Shown here piece by piece: positions 51,601 through 64,000 of a stretch of 64,000 nucleotides of DNA. The first letter of the stretch is position 1. Every line of letters begins with the position of its first letter. The notes beneath the pieces are model-generated. The model made no database searches. It worked only from the letters and a program-made list of their open reading frames with translations, and was not told the origin of the DNA. The position numbers were made by a program, and so were the translations under genes. Source of the DNA: Styela clava. Lineage: Eukaryota > Chordata > Ascidiacea > Stolidobranchia > Styelidae. The stretch is from the NCBI RefSeq assembly GCF_964204865.1, contig NC_135263.1, forward strand, positions 7,256,501 to 7,320,500. The letters run 5' to 3'.

Positions 51601-54600
51601 GTAGTTCTTGGATGGATAGATGACCTGAGTGTCATAAAGCTATTGTTGAGTGTCGTATTGTTCAAATGTTTAGGATAATGTTTATTTAAAAATATTGACG
51701 GAAATAAATTAGACGTGTAGTAATTGCTATCAATGAATATTGAATGGATATTTCAATATCTTGGTTCAGGCTGTGCGATGCATAGCATATGTGGAAGCAT
51801 AATATTCTCGATAAAATGGTACATGTGTAAATTGTGTTCAAGTTTTATATTCAGAATCGTGGTTAAATAAAAACCTAGGCAAACGTAGTCCATCCTGGTA
51901 TGATATCTCATACCACAGTGTCGTAGATTAAACTTTTAAGTCGAACAAAGTCATGTCCTAATTTTAAAATTTTGAACCGCGTTGTATCTGATAATTTTGA
52001 ACCGACCTTTGCGGCAGTCTCAATCTTTGGCGTGCTCTGTGTAGAGTTCTATGAGCATTATCGACTAACCTTGAATCGAACAAAATTAGAAGCAAATTGC
52101 GATTTACAGGTGCTTGTAATTTGAATATAATAAAGGTCGAAAAGTGGATCATGATACAATAATATTTGTTAGCGTGTCTCGAGTCGAGACAAGATACTTA
52201 AGTTACAGGGAGGGTTTGTTGTTTTTGGGTCGGGCCGAAAAGATTCCCAACAATTGTATGTTTTCGTTGAATCAATCGATTTGAAGACAAATCTCGATGT
52301 CGCATTTAGAAGACATTTGGTAAACTTTACTGAATAGAAAATTTCGGTTGAGACGCTCTATATGGACTTCGTCTGCGTGCCAGAATAGACCAATGGCCAT
52401 GACTTGTGTTTTGTGGATTTATATTTAAATAGACATGGTGTTGTATTCGAGATTAAATTTGAATTGCATGTAAAGTTAATCTTATCCATCAGTGAGATAT
52501 TTATGTATATATTTACATAAGTTTAGCAGTATTCACTCACCACTTTTTCTTCGTATTAGAGATTGTCAGTTGAGAAAAGCATGGAATAATATTTTAAAGT
52601 TGGTTTCAAAATAGCTCATGTTTTCAGACAAGAAATAAAATATTCTTTTTTTTTATCATAAAGATCACTATGCTATGTTATCTTCCCAATTTAGTCCGAT
52701 TGTTTTTAAAGAAATCTGAAAACAAGTCTCAAAAAACAACATGGGGTAATGTGAATCCTCTTCGATTATCCTATTTATCATCGTGCATTCATGACTAAAT
52801 GATAATCGCTGTGTGATATCTACATCAAGTCGTATGGCTGTTATTCTTTTAGATTATCAGAGTGAATCACCAGATGTCTTGTTATTATGGTTTGAAGGAC
52901 AGAGTCCATCATTATTTGTGACTGTTCTTAACGCTGGGGAAAGAATAATAAGAATAATGAATGAGAAAGTAACAGGACGTTATGCCTATGTCACGACAGA
53001 GAAACACACCTTATGGCATGGTGTCTAGATTGAATACTAAAATAGTAAATTTGTTCGGCTTTTTATGCTTACACTCTTGCATAAAAAAAATCACATTATG
53101 ATCGGAAAAATACTGCAGATATTTGATTGAGTAGAATGGGGACTACAATCCGAACTATATTTTTGTTTTTTAAACAACCGATGACTGATGTTTAGTCAAT
53201 TCCGCAATCGTCCCGTATAGTGAAACAGATAACTTTATGTAATGTTCTTAATAGTATGTTGAGTTCGAAACCATCGTTTTACTCATTAGTAAATAGAATT
53301 CGCTGTATATGGGTGCATTGCAGATCCTCTGGGAGGGGAGAAACACGAGTTACCAACAAATACACCTTCTGCCATTAGAGTCGTAGACATAGTTACAAAA
53401 TAGGAAGATCCATATGTTTCGTACTTTTTGAGACCTGATAGTATAGTCTTTAAAAAGCTTCTCCCTCAATACATTGATTCCTATTTGGATATATAACGCT
53501 TTTGAACTTTCACCGAACAGTATGCAGAGATAGAGTATAGCCGGTTCAAGTTTTTTCGCCAAATTAATTTTGAAATAATGTGATTAACTGGGGTACCTCC
53601 ACGGAGAAGGACATGCAAATGTTGTCTGTGGCCAATCTTCATCCATACTCAAAACTATTTGTATTTTTTAAATAGCGTAATATGTTCCACTTTATTGTCA
53701 TTACAGCGAGTTGTCAAGAATGTATATAACATAAGTACTACATTTAAAATGATATCTTTTATTATTATGTTATCTATATTGAAAAACATCAAGAAACGTT
53801 TACACAATGGACCACCCTGCATCGGGCCATAATTTTATTTTTCTTCCTAACTTTGATCATGCTAAGTTATAAGAAACAATATAATTATAAAGAATGGAAT
53901 GCAGAATTTAGTGGAAGTTTCATCTTGTTCATTATGATACGTCATCAAGCACGGTCTGAAATGTATAAAGATGAAACATGGTAAATTAAATGAATGAATT
54001 CAGTCTTGAAGCAGGATTGAATTCAACCTTCACCTCCCATTTTGATAAAGTGTAAAACCATTTGTATATTTTGTGAGGATAGGTCCTTAGCGTGTGCTTT
54101 GATTACCGCCGTTCGACCGTAGGCACAATTCGCGTTAATGATAGATGGCTATAAAAGCTTGTGTTCTTGTTGCTTCAGAGTAAGAATACGGTTTGTCATC
54201 GTATTCGAAGCGTTGGATCTAAGAATGATTTGGAATATTTCTGTAGAGTAATATTTTTTTGATAAAAAATATTTTTTGTTTCAAAAGTATTATTGTCTGA
54301 GTTAGTTGATAACGTTCACATTTAACTGTGTATCTAGTAATATTGTGTAGTATAAATGTTTTTGGAACCTGCATACAACGAAAATTCAGTTTTATAAACA
54401 TTATAGAGAATGTTTCTCATTAGTTATGTCTGTAAAAACCTTGAAGAAAGACAGTGACAAAATTTTTCCTTGAGGCAAAACTGTGTTTCAGGAATAAATT
54501 AAGCTGTATGACACAATATACGCACAAGCGTGCATCGTCAAAAATAAGTAATAATTAAGAGGATCAATGACCTTGGAGCATATTAATTTGACTTGAGGAC

Positions 54601-56712
54601 TAATAAATTTTGTATATGACTCTGTGTATATTATATGATAGATGTGATCATGTAAGATGTAATGATTATTAAATTCTGCATATGACTTTATGAATCTGAT
54701 TTCTATTTTGAATAATCTTGAGAGAGTTTGGGGAAGGTCATATCACATATCCTCAGTTATATTTCTATAGCGATATTCGGATAAGTATTACTATGGTTTT
54801 ATGGTAGTCATCAATAATGTATTGATTTTATAATAAAAATATAATAATTAAGATAATAAACAGTTTTTGCTGGTATTCTCTTGAAAACAGTTCTTTCGTG
54901 GTGTAACTGTGATATAGTTAGATGGAACGTTTGATAGTAAATTGATCGTTTCAATATGTATTGATGTTGAGTTAACTTCAAAAGGTCAGTAATATGTAGC
55001 TAACAGATCTAAGCTTTGCGGCTAGAAATGTTTAATATTTGGAATTAATAAACACATGTAAGTTTATTAGCAGATGGAAAACGACATCTCTACAGCATAG
55101 CATGTTACTCGGGAAACCCGGACCTGCATTGAACATCTAGCATATTTGGGATGGAATTCATGGTCAATGCGTCAAATAAACAACGAATAACCGATTCAAT
55201 TAAGGTTGTGGGTTGATAACCAGTCCATATTAATTTATCTCCATATTCGAAACGGTAAAATCGGACTCGCGTTTGCTTTTAAGCGCTAATGTGTTTGACT
55301 TGGCCATCTTATGATAGAGGATAAAATTAGGACTTTATTCCAACAATCCATACTTGATTTAAACTCAATCTGATTAGATGGCAGAAGTATATTGGTGTTC
55401 CCAAGGTTACTTATTATTGACGTAAAAGGATATTCCTCTAACTGCACTTTTTCCCAGATATTATCAAGTTGCAATCGTGAATTACAATTTTCTTACCTGT
55501 GATTTTCTGACATTTCGCGAACATGATTCCACTGCCCATGGACGTAAATATAGGAAATGACAAAATAAGGTACGGATTTCAAATTAAAATTTGGCATCTT
55601 TTCACGTTTTACTCATCGTGGACAATTATGTTATATATGAAGTATAATGAGTTTTTATCTTACGAACATTAGCAACCTACGTCACTGTGGCGTATTTTTC
55701 TCTTGTATTGAGAGCGGTGAGTTTGAGATCCTAATCAAAAACTAAATAATCTAATCCGTATATTTTGTTCTGGCAGATAGAAAAATCGAGTTTTCTACTT
55801 ACTGTTTGAAAAATATATTATTTTCTTTATAAGAAAGCTTTTAATGAATTCAAAGCAACTTTCTTTAAGAACACTTATCTACATTAAGCGTTTTTTGTAA
55901 CTTAGTAGAGATAGTTGGTATATTAATATTGTATTCCAATTACACCTACTCACTCGCCGCCTGGTCGCCAAATTAATTGATTCCAGATGTGTAGATTACT
56001 ATTCCCACAGGATCTCGGGGTTCTAATCCCGATTATTTTGCCATTTTGATCTTTGACAATATATATAGTAGCATGACTACATAGAATCAAAGTAAAGGTG
56101 TGTTCAACTACAAAATTATTGAATGGGATTCATTTCCTCGATAATACCTTTTCGTTGACGAACTCTGTGGAAAATAGTATATAACTCACAGTGCTCAGGT
56201 GAGTTGATTCTATCAGCCTAAGACCCTAGGTGTTTTTGCCCATTTTGTGTAGATGGTAGACGAGAGTACAAGCCAGCGCTGAAATCTCTTAGCTGTAGCT
56301 TCATGTACATTTTTATGTAGTTGATATGCCTAAATTAAATTATTAATTACAGTGAATACTTTGAAGTTTTGATTCGATGTGGTCTCAAAATCCAAAGTTA
56401 AAAAATCTTTCTCAACCATTATCCAGCGTCTGCGTCTGTTTATATATCCGTCTATATTATACTTTTCGTCTGACCTTACGGTGGTTACGAAATTGCATCG
56501 TTAAACAATTTTCCATTCCGATTTAAATTCCAACAGCTAATTGGTATTAACTAAGATGGAATATCATAACAGAACTAATGAAGATTGAAAATGAGAGATT
56601 CCGAAAACATCTCTCGGCGTTTCGTTGCACGTACAATATAATCGACATCTCAACGCTGCATAGATTTTCTTGCTACTGGTGGTATTTCCTTCTGTATATT
56701 GTACTGTATATC
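48658..56712. other. possible introns of the minus-strand gene; no firm exon
   Basis: Exon-like candidates on the minus strand: 52112-52070 (ends GATTCAAG|GTTAGT and joins in phase to 48657), 53562-53350 (YIQIGINVLREKLFKDYTI before AG|GTCTCA), and 55549-55497 (short frame ending CACAG|GTAAGA). Not all can belong to one transcript. An open frame without Met lies at 49237-49013 (minus). None is called as a gene. Confidence 0.3.
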
Positions 56713-56999
56713 CAGGGGTGGGCAAAATTTTTTAGTATATAAGAGCCACGTGCAGCATGTCAGAAATATGTGAGAGCCACATAATTTTTGAAATTAATAA
56801 TATTAGATTGCCGTGAACTGAAAAGAACTTTACACAAACGAATAATAACAATATTTCAAAGTATATATTATTCAACCGCTTAATGAACTAAAAAAATACT
56901 GTTACGCTACAGTTTCTCTTAGTTAAATTTGAATAAAATATAATTATTGCCAGCGAGAGGAGCCGCATGCGGCTAGCGAGCCGCTGTTTGCCCACCGTT
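56713..56999. mobile_element. hAT-type element, first of an abutting pair
   Basis: The left end is CAGGGGTGGGCAAAATTTTT; the right end, on the other strand, reads AACGGTGGGCAAACAGCGG. The interior has GAGCCACGTGCAGC and GCGGCTAGCGAGCCGC. Flanks are TGTATATC (56705-56712) and GGTATATC (57000-57007), 7 of 8 identical. Length 287 bp. Confidence 0.7.
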
Positions 57000-57007
57000 G
57001 GTATATC

Positions 57008-57515
57008 CAGGGGTGGCCAACCTGCATTCGACCGCGATCGACTAAATTCTTCAAAATAGCTCGCGATCGCCTGATCAGTAAGTAAGGTCATACACAAAAA
57101 CGAATGAGTACTGCATATGCAGATATAATTGGCCACGCGTCTACAAAATCCCACCGCTGCCACTAAGCTCGACTCTGTGGCGTATTTCCAATAAAGACGC
57201 CGTAAAAAATTTGCATTTTTTATGCTCCATCTAATTAGTTAATTTGATTAGGCAATTGTACCCGGGGTAACTTTCCATCACGTTTAAAATTTATTCGAAT
57301 CTTGACTCATATACTGTACTGTTTGTGTATATCGTATTTTGCGCATGTACAATACTATATTTGTCCAGTTTTATATACACAACATGCGCCTCATGAAACT
57401 GCTTCAAAGCAATTTTTAGCGTATGTTATTGAATTCACCCAACATAAGACGCGATCGACTACTCGACACGTGGCGATCGACCGGTCGATCGCGATCGACG
57501 TGTTGGTCACTCCTG
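57008..57515. mobile_element. hAT-type element, second of the pair, uninterrupted relative of 29701-32688
   Basis: The left end is CAGGGGTGGCCAACCTGC; the right end (other strand) CAGGAGTGACCAACACG. Near both ends are GCGATCGAC-type motifs, as in the composite at 29701. Flanks GGTATATC and GTATATAC are similar. Length 508 bp, no transposase; the 86-codon frame inside it is not meaningful. Confidence 0.75.
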
Positions 57516-60500
57516 GTATATACTATCTAAATGAACTGTCTGAACAATTTAAAATGAACTGATACGTCCAACTAATCAAAATACAAAATTTCCAAATTAA
57601 CATATTCGAAAATAACAAATTAAATGTCTTGCTCACATAATGGTATTTATGTCTCGATCAGAATTTGTAAAGGATCGATATACTTTCGACCCAATCATGA
57701 AAACAACAACATAAATTCGACATAAAAAAGATGCTTACGGCGCATTTAATACTTCGGCCGAATGGTCTGTTCATATGATCTTACAATGTCCTATTTCAGA
57801 GCTGTCACATTGTGATGGACCCAACAACGACCAGACCACACTAAGAGATATTTCTGATAAATATAGAACGGTCTCGAATTATTTAGATCAAAAATAAATA
57901 AAACAAGGTTAGAATTATTTCATTGTATTCTAGCGTTGCAAACACGTGGGGGGCAACCGACAAAGTTGATTCTACATAGCACCGATAAATTTTACTTCAC
58001 TCATTCAAATCCTGCAGCAGGTCGACCAAGATATGAAAAATATACCCAGGTTTATGTGTTTTGGGGGGTAATTCGTTAATTGTGTAAAGTTATCCTTTCG
58101 GCAGTTTTCATGTTTGTTCGTAATTGAAACTGCTTCCATTAACTAGAAAAATGAAACTGATTTAAATCACCTGACGCCACTAAAATGGCGGGATTCTCTT
58201 GTTAGGTTTGTGGTCGTCGAAGCGTATCACCCGATCGCGGCGTAAACGTATTGAACGCAGACAACTTTGAGTGTGCGTACCAGTCTGTGCGCGTATTTCC
58301 TGCACAGACGCTATAGCATGACTGCAACTAGAAAAGGCCAATGTCGGTAAGCGGTTTCTGCGTCGGTGTCAGATTGAGATAGTTTGCAGAACTGGTTTCA
58401 TTGGACAAAATAAAGCTATGCAAATCAGAGAATAAAGGAACCGCGACAGTGTGCCCGGCATAGGCATGGTTACCTTAGCAATATGATAATTCTATCAATG
58501 CTTCGTAATAATTGAAAGCAGAAAGATTTTCGATTCAGTAATGCAAGTGTTGGCAATGGCGAAATATATAAATTTGGCCCCTGAACTTTATCTGGAGAGC
58601 GCATTATATAAGTTTATGTTTCCATTCGCCCATAATTATTTATTCATTTGCATTTACTTTATATTGAAGCACACGTTTTATGGTCTCATGAAATATGCTT
58701 CTTGTGCAACATAAGTCCGTCCTAAATCACGATAAATCTGTCTTAAATCACGCTACATCTAATTATCCAATCCAATAGCATATTCATAATTGAGACAGTG
58801 AATTTATTAAACTTGCACGACAGGCAATTCATTGCATTTGTGTAATAAGGCGCCATTACTAATAACGTTGAAGCCCGGTATTGCAGATTAACAGCTCCAA
58901 ACTCATATGGGCCGATGCTATTGCTTAACAATGGGAATACTTAGTTCACAATATTGCGCTAAATTAGCTCGTTTTTGAAATTGTGCGTCATATAATTTGG
59001 TAGGTTGATATTACGTTTAGGTCGGTTTACCCAGGCGGAAACACTTTAAAACTACTTTGTGGCGTACAAAACTTGAACACGTTTATTTAATGTCATATTG
59101 GGGTAATAAAAGTGATTTAAAGTTTATAGAAGACATTCGGTTGTTGGTAAAACTTCAAATAAAATGTTACTTCGCAATAAAGCTAATCGTGGACAATTGT
59201 CTTGAAAATATTTTGAAATATTTATTTAAGTTACATTTTAAATATTTTCTCAAAGATGCTTAAATTTTTTTCCCTCTCTGGTGTTTGGTGCAATTCTCGG
59301 CTTCATTCCGATTCTGCTTTGGCAAAATCAGCCCATCTAAACTACAGTTCTCTGCTGACATTGTGAGCATGAGTAGGCTACATGGGACATTTGACGTATG
59401 TAACGGTCAACTTGCATTTTACGATAAACCATAAAAATTTTCATTTTTTAGTGCCAAATCACACCTTCTTTCAAAAAAATGGAACAATAAATATTACAAC
59501 TTTCATATGTCGTGCATAACTGAAGGCCGTTGTTATATATGTTTTTTAACAGGCAAACAAAATTGCGTTTAAACCGCTTAGAACGGATTACCGTTAGCAT
59601 TTAACTGTTTTGTTTGGTCAACGATTACGTCAAATTTTGTATTTACAACTCTTTGTCTGGAAATTTTATGGTCGGAAAATGGCGCGAAATTTTATTATTG
59701 GTTTATATGTAACTTAGCACGCTTCGATTCAGTCAATGTAGAATGGCCTCGTTGCTAAATTTCAACTAAAATATATAATATTGTGGGATGTCATGCTCCT
59801 AAGTGGCATTTTTTCAGTTTCTAAACTTTTAATTTCTTCATTACTCGGATGACACTTTCATATAATGCAAAATTGTTCCATGAATCGAGGTAAACAGTCA
59901 TGTTCTTCACAAACCATAATTACTTTTATTAAATATAATACAGGTTCTTCATATTTGTGAGTTGGTGTGAGTGATTTCTACGGTACACTTGTATTTTATG
60001 CACAAAAAATTAAATCGTATGACTGCGGTTCTACGAAAGTCGAGTTATCTCATCGTTTATTTTCTATTACAGCGATACGTCGTGTTAGTCGCACGTCATT
60101 ATTTGTTTACATATGAATATATATGGTTTGTACTGTGTTATGCCTATCACACATCACCTTTATCTATGATCGTGCTTGCTTGCGGAGTATTAAAATGACC
60201 GAGGCTAAAATGTTCGTTCTATAGTTCGATACCAACACATGGATATGGCCTGTGTGCAAAGAATTTCCTATATTAAAGATGTTCCCTAACGATGACTGAG
60301 GGTTGTTTTAATTGTAGATGAACTTTCGTTTTTACTTACCCGGAATATATAAATAGACTTTTGTAATTTACCATTGCTAGAAGTATTTTAAGTATATCAT
60401 AGTTGAGTACCGTGTGGATGTTTCCCATGTTTAAAATGAGGATACCTGTCAAACTGTGGCTAATTTTGTTCCATGGCGTGGTCAAATAACATCGTAGTAA

Positions 60501-62165
60501 AATAGCATTATTAGGTGATGTATGTAGTCTACAATTTCAAATTTTCCTCGTAGATCTTTATTCAAGCGGACAAAAACGCAAGAGGCGATATATTGCGAAA
60601 AAACCTAACGTATATGCTGTACTTGAGTACCAACTTCTTACAATATGACGTTTTTGGTACAATAGACGTGACATTTAAGTATGGTTAAGTTGGCTGTGTT
60701 GTGTTTGTCCGCTGTATTAATGGAATTTGAAGTGACGTCATCGAAGCGTAACAGACTTGATGACCCGATTAGTCAACCGCAACTTAAAACAAGAGAACGC
60801 GAAGAAGTTCCGTATAAGTAACGTATTATGTTGCTCTTCTTTGGCCGTATATCCACAGTTGGTATAAGAAAGTAATTTGTTTTTGTGCAAGCTAGCTTTC
60901 GAATAAAAGAAAACAGTCGCATTCGAATGTGTAGTCGAAACTAGATAGCAGATATCCTCTGTATCTTGACATACTTTTTCATATTCTTAAAATTAGGGAA
61001 GCAACAACTATATTTTACGTGTACGAATGATGAATCTCATACAAATGGCAAAAATTTATAGAAATGAGTCTTGGCTTCAACGGGGTTTAACAATATTTAA
61101 ACAGCATCGCAATGTTTGTTTATACAAGATTGGATCCTAGCCGTGATCAGTTTTGTGATCTGTTATAGGTTAATATAAGCTTGTATTCATTTCAAATGAA
61201 TGGCAACGAATGGTATACTCCACTTTGTTCAAATTTTAAACGGATGTGGATGCCGCACATTATTGCCGTGCTCAGTGACTTATATCAGAATACTTTTCTA
61301 TTATTTGCATGAAGGTATTTTTCGTAAAAATGTTGGATGAATCACATTTATTGTAACATGCCGACAACAACTGGTATATGATTTTTGTACGTGTCGTACC
61401 ATATTTGTATTAGAAACAGAAAGGTCTTGACCTTTATTTGAAAAACTTTGAAAGATATAAAGCGCGGTAAATTAGCACGGTCTATATACGCCTATAACTT
61501 TACAATCATTTTATATAACTACTCATCAACTACAGGTAAACAACTCCTATTGCCAATCATACCTCCCTGGTGCTAAGGTTTATATGCATGTCATAAAGAT
61601 ATTTGTTAGTGTATAATAGTTATGAATAACAAAAATTTCTTTTGCGACATTTCCTTCCTCTCCTTTGTCATCGGTTTGCATGATCAGCGCACTGCGTCAA
61701 CGCTTGACAAAAATGTCAGATAACTAACTGCGCACACAGCAGCTAATGATTCCATAACTTTCTGTTCGCTATTTCAAAGAATTTTACATGATTACGTTTC
61801 ACCAGACAACAGGTCGCAACAAGAAGCTTTTTGACAACGCATTTTATCGTATTCGCCAATCAAGCTAACTTTTAATTAGAGTTAGTCGATTATTTGACTC
61901 TCAATACTATTGCACGATTGATAGTACAAGCTAACTTGCTGGTAATCGTTCCCAGGCCTAAACGTTAAACATAACAGCCGATTATAAAATATGGCTCATC
62001 TCCTTGGATGGGAACAAGATATATATGATTATGTGTTTGCCAGAAATTCACCTTTAAGTAATTGCGACAACTTTGCCTATTTGATGTCGTAATTGTAACA
62101 AGCTAGCAAGAATGTTCACCTCCATATTCGTTACTGAAATAGAATCACACCTCTTGGGTACTTAC
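57516..62165. other. no firm feature
   Basis: AT-rich. One minus-strand frame (58931-58743) contains SIGPYEFGAVNLQYRAST, bounded by AG before and GTAATG after, and could be an exon; not strong enough to call. No RNA gene or clear repeat seen. Confidence 0.3.
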
Positions 62166-62336
62166 GTTCGCGCTCATAAACGAGGGTATCAATAGCATGA
62201 CATTGCTTTGATATCCCCAAGTGACTAGTTTTACTTATGGTATTTAGTTCAATACACGTGAGGAAAGTAACATTAGAACGATCAAATATAATGAACAGGG
62301 CCAATGTGTGCAGCTTATGGCAACCAAGTTCCGGCA
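62166..62336 (-). CDS. probable internal exon of an unrecognised minus-strand gene
   Basis: A strong acceptor (CCGTCTCTAGCAG) at 62337 and strong donor (GAAC|GTAAGT) at 62166 bound 171 bp with one open frame, phase 1 to phase 1, 56 whole codons. It includes ELGCHKLHTLALFIIFDRSN and KQCHAIDTLVYERE. No family recognised. It could belong to the same long gene as the exons near 46-48 kb, but the connection is not shown. Confidence 0.4.
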
Positions 62337-64000
62337 CTGCTAGAGACGGAAAATCTGTATTTTCATCCTTTTAAACCTGTAATATCTGATTTTACTCTTG
62401 GAATGCGAAGACAGGGAGTATCTATGTTTTTCAATGAACATGTACGACTTTATTCAGGCTATTTCAAATAGTTTTACAAGTTAGTAAAAACGACAGTCTT
62501 TGTTCGAATCTGTGAAATCCTAAGGAATTCTAAATATAATATTTATTTTAATTTGCATTGCCACTTATATGAATCAATACTTTATATGGTGGATCGAATC
62601 ACGAATCAACAAACAGTATAAACACCCACCGCCTTCGATACCAAAACTCCACTTTGTGTACCGTATTGACATTGATGCACAATTAGTTGAGTAATCTAGT
62701 TTTAGACTAATTTAGTCTCAAGTTTGGAGACATCACATCAATTCCCACCACATTATCCCAACCGCCTCAGGTTATATTTTATTTAATTAATGCCCCCTTC
62801 TTTCTTCAAAGGCACACGTGTGTAACATTAAAATTACTAAGGAATCACCCAATTTTGTTCTAAATTATTGTGAAAATATTATCATACTAGTTCAAGTTTT
62901 GCCACTAGTCATCTTCTACTGTGAATCTTATTCATATCAGCGCACATGGTGAGAGCTGACCTTGATGGCCGTATCGCTCCCTTCTGTCCATACCAAAACA
63001 ATTTTATTTCTGTTACATTTTTTTCGTATTGATGACTGACTGTATTTTTTGGTTGACGATATAATAAATCTCTCTCTCTGTATATTAATTCGATATATAT
63101 AGCAAAAACATATGTTACACGGTAATGTTTGAGACACTGATAAAATATAGTTTATAACTACATTTGGAAATCTAGAAGTAGAATACGAAATTGGAAAGAT
63201 GAACTCTCCTATGGGTTATGTTTTTTTGGGTAACGTTGGAGTTTTTGTTCCATGAATCATAATATTGCTTTGATTGAGACAAAATGATAACTATTAACAT
63301 AGCTCAATTATCGATTTGTAAAGCGCAGCATATATACGGCTCGTGTTCGATTACAGTGGGTAGTGATTTCGTCGTGAATATAAAATAACGAGGATTTATG
63401 GACGTTTTGTTTTGGTGATACTGTTAAAATATTTCTAAATAATGAATGAATTTTTTGTGTGCTTTGTTTATTCAGTTGCAATGTACTTTAAAAATTCGAT
63501 TGTGTACTTGGGTCTTTGGTGGCAACTGTTTAATTTTGATGCTTCATGTTTTTCACTTTATTGTTGTATATTGTCTGAATCTTATTTTCTGACGATGATG
63601 TATAATATAAACAAGTTTTTCAAGTTTACTTGATTTTCTTCACAGTTAATGTTTTTATTATTGTCAATTAATTTTGTTAGTTTGGAGAATTTATGTAACC
63701 ATCGTCTCGGTTGGTATATAAGGAGCCTTATGTTTCTGACTTGAATTAGTCGCCGCAAATATGGGATGCCTTTTGATGTCAGCTTATTGTTTTCAATAAA
63801 AATTTCGGTATTTCATACACCAGCGATATGAATCAGAATGAGTTCATCATCTTTGCTTCTACAGTTTTGATACATTATACTGACATCAATATGTAGAAAT
63901 CAATCATTTGGTGTATACTGACGGATGTTGTAGACCCGTTCAGAATCTTTGTTTTATCGACATGAGTTCGGGGGTCGATGAACGTGTGTCCATCCAACAT
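62337..64000. other. no feature seen
   Basis: AT-rich sequence with short chance ORFs in both strands; nothing supportable. Confidence 0.4.

Noticed and set aside
55940..56045. tRNA-like B-box (GGGGTTCTAATCCCG)
   Set aside because: The T-arm needs an 8-base loop, and no convincing acceptor stem, D-arm or anticodon arm could be formed; at best a decayed SINE or chance.
57302..57562. 86-codon ORF
   Set aside because: It overlaps the end of a non-autonomous hAT element; no transposase similarity.

Overview
The window is animal nuclear DNA, AT-rich with spliced genes: most exons end in GT donors and start after AG acceptors, introns run from about 50 bp to several kb, and AATAAA-type polyadenylation signals are present. 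The gene families (SLC6 transporter, multi-exon FMO, pentraxin) and the many small hAT-type elements suit an invertebrate deuterostome. A tunicate is my best guess, but this is inference and not proven from the window. All gene models below were built by hand from splice signals and reading-frame phase.

Layout. 0-4.4 kb (+): the 3' eight exons of an SLC6 Na+/Cl- dependent transporter, with a hAT element in the last intron. 4.4-9.4 kb: no gene, repeats. 9.4-12.0 kb (-): a six-exon, single-domain rhodanese with an N-terminal signal or anchor segment. 14.8-17.4 kb (-): a secreted pentraxin-domain protein carrying an in-frame TAG. 18.4-19.9 kb (+): a short-ectodomain membrane protein with a long cytoplasmic tail holding several tyrosine motifs, head to head with the pentraxin. 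22.0-25.1 kb (-): a complete flavin-containing monooxygenase. 25-34 kb: no convincing gene; a 157-bp perfect tandem duplication and a nest of DNA transposons. 34.8-41.7 kb (-): two adjacent genes for similar type II membrane proteins with K/R/E-rich cytoplasmic helices; the downstream start codon lies about 75 bp after the upstream stop codon. 46-62 kb (-): scattered exon-like ORFs, with a terminal exon plus polyadenylation signal at 46.0 kb; probably one unrecognised long gene, but the model is incomplete. The rest is AT-rich non-coding sequence with hAT copies.

How the genes may work together. The pentraxin (secreted recognition protein) and the tyrosine-motif membrane protein share a roughly 1-kb divergent intergenic region. 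The two type II proteins form a possible operon-like pair. A role in immune-type recognition or signalling is inference only. The SLC6, rhodanese and FMO genes look like ordinary, independent transport and metabolic genes.
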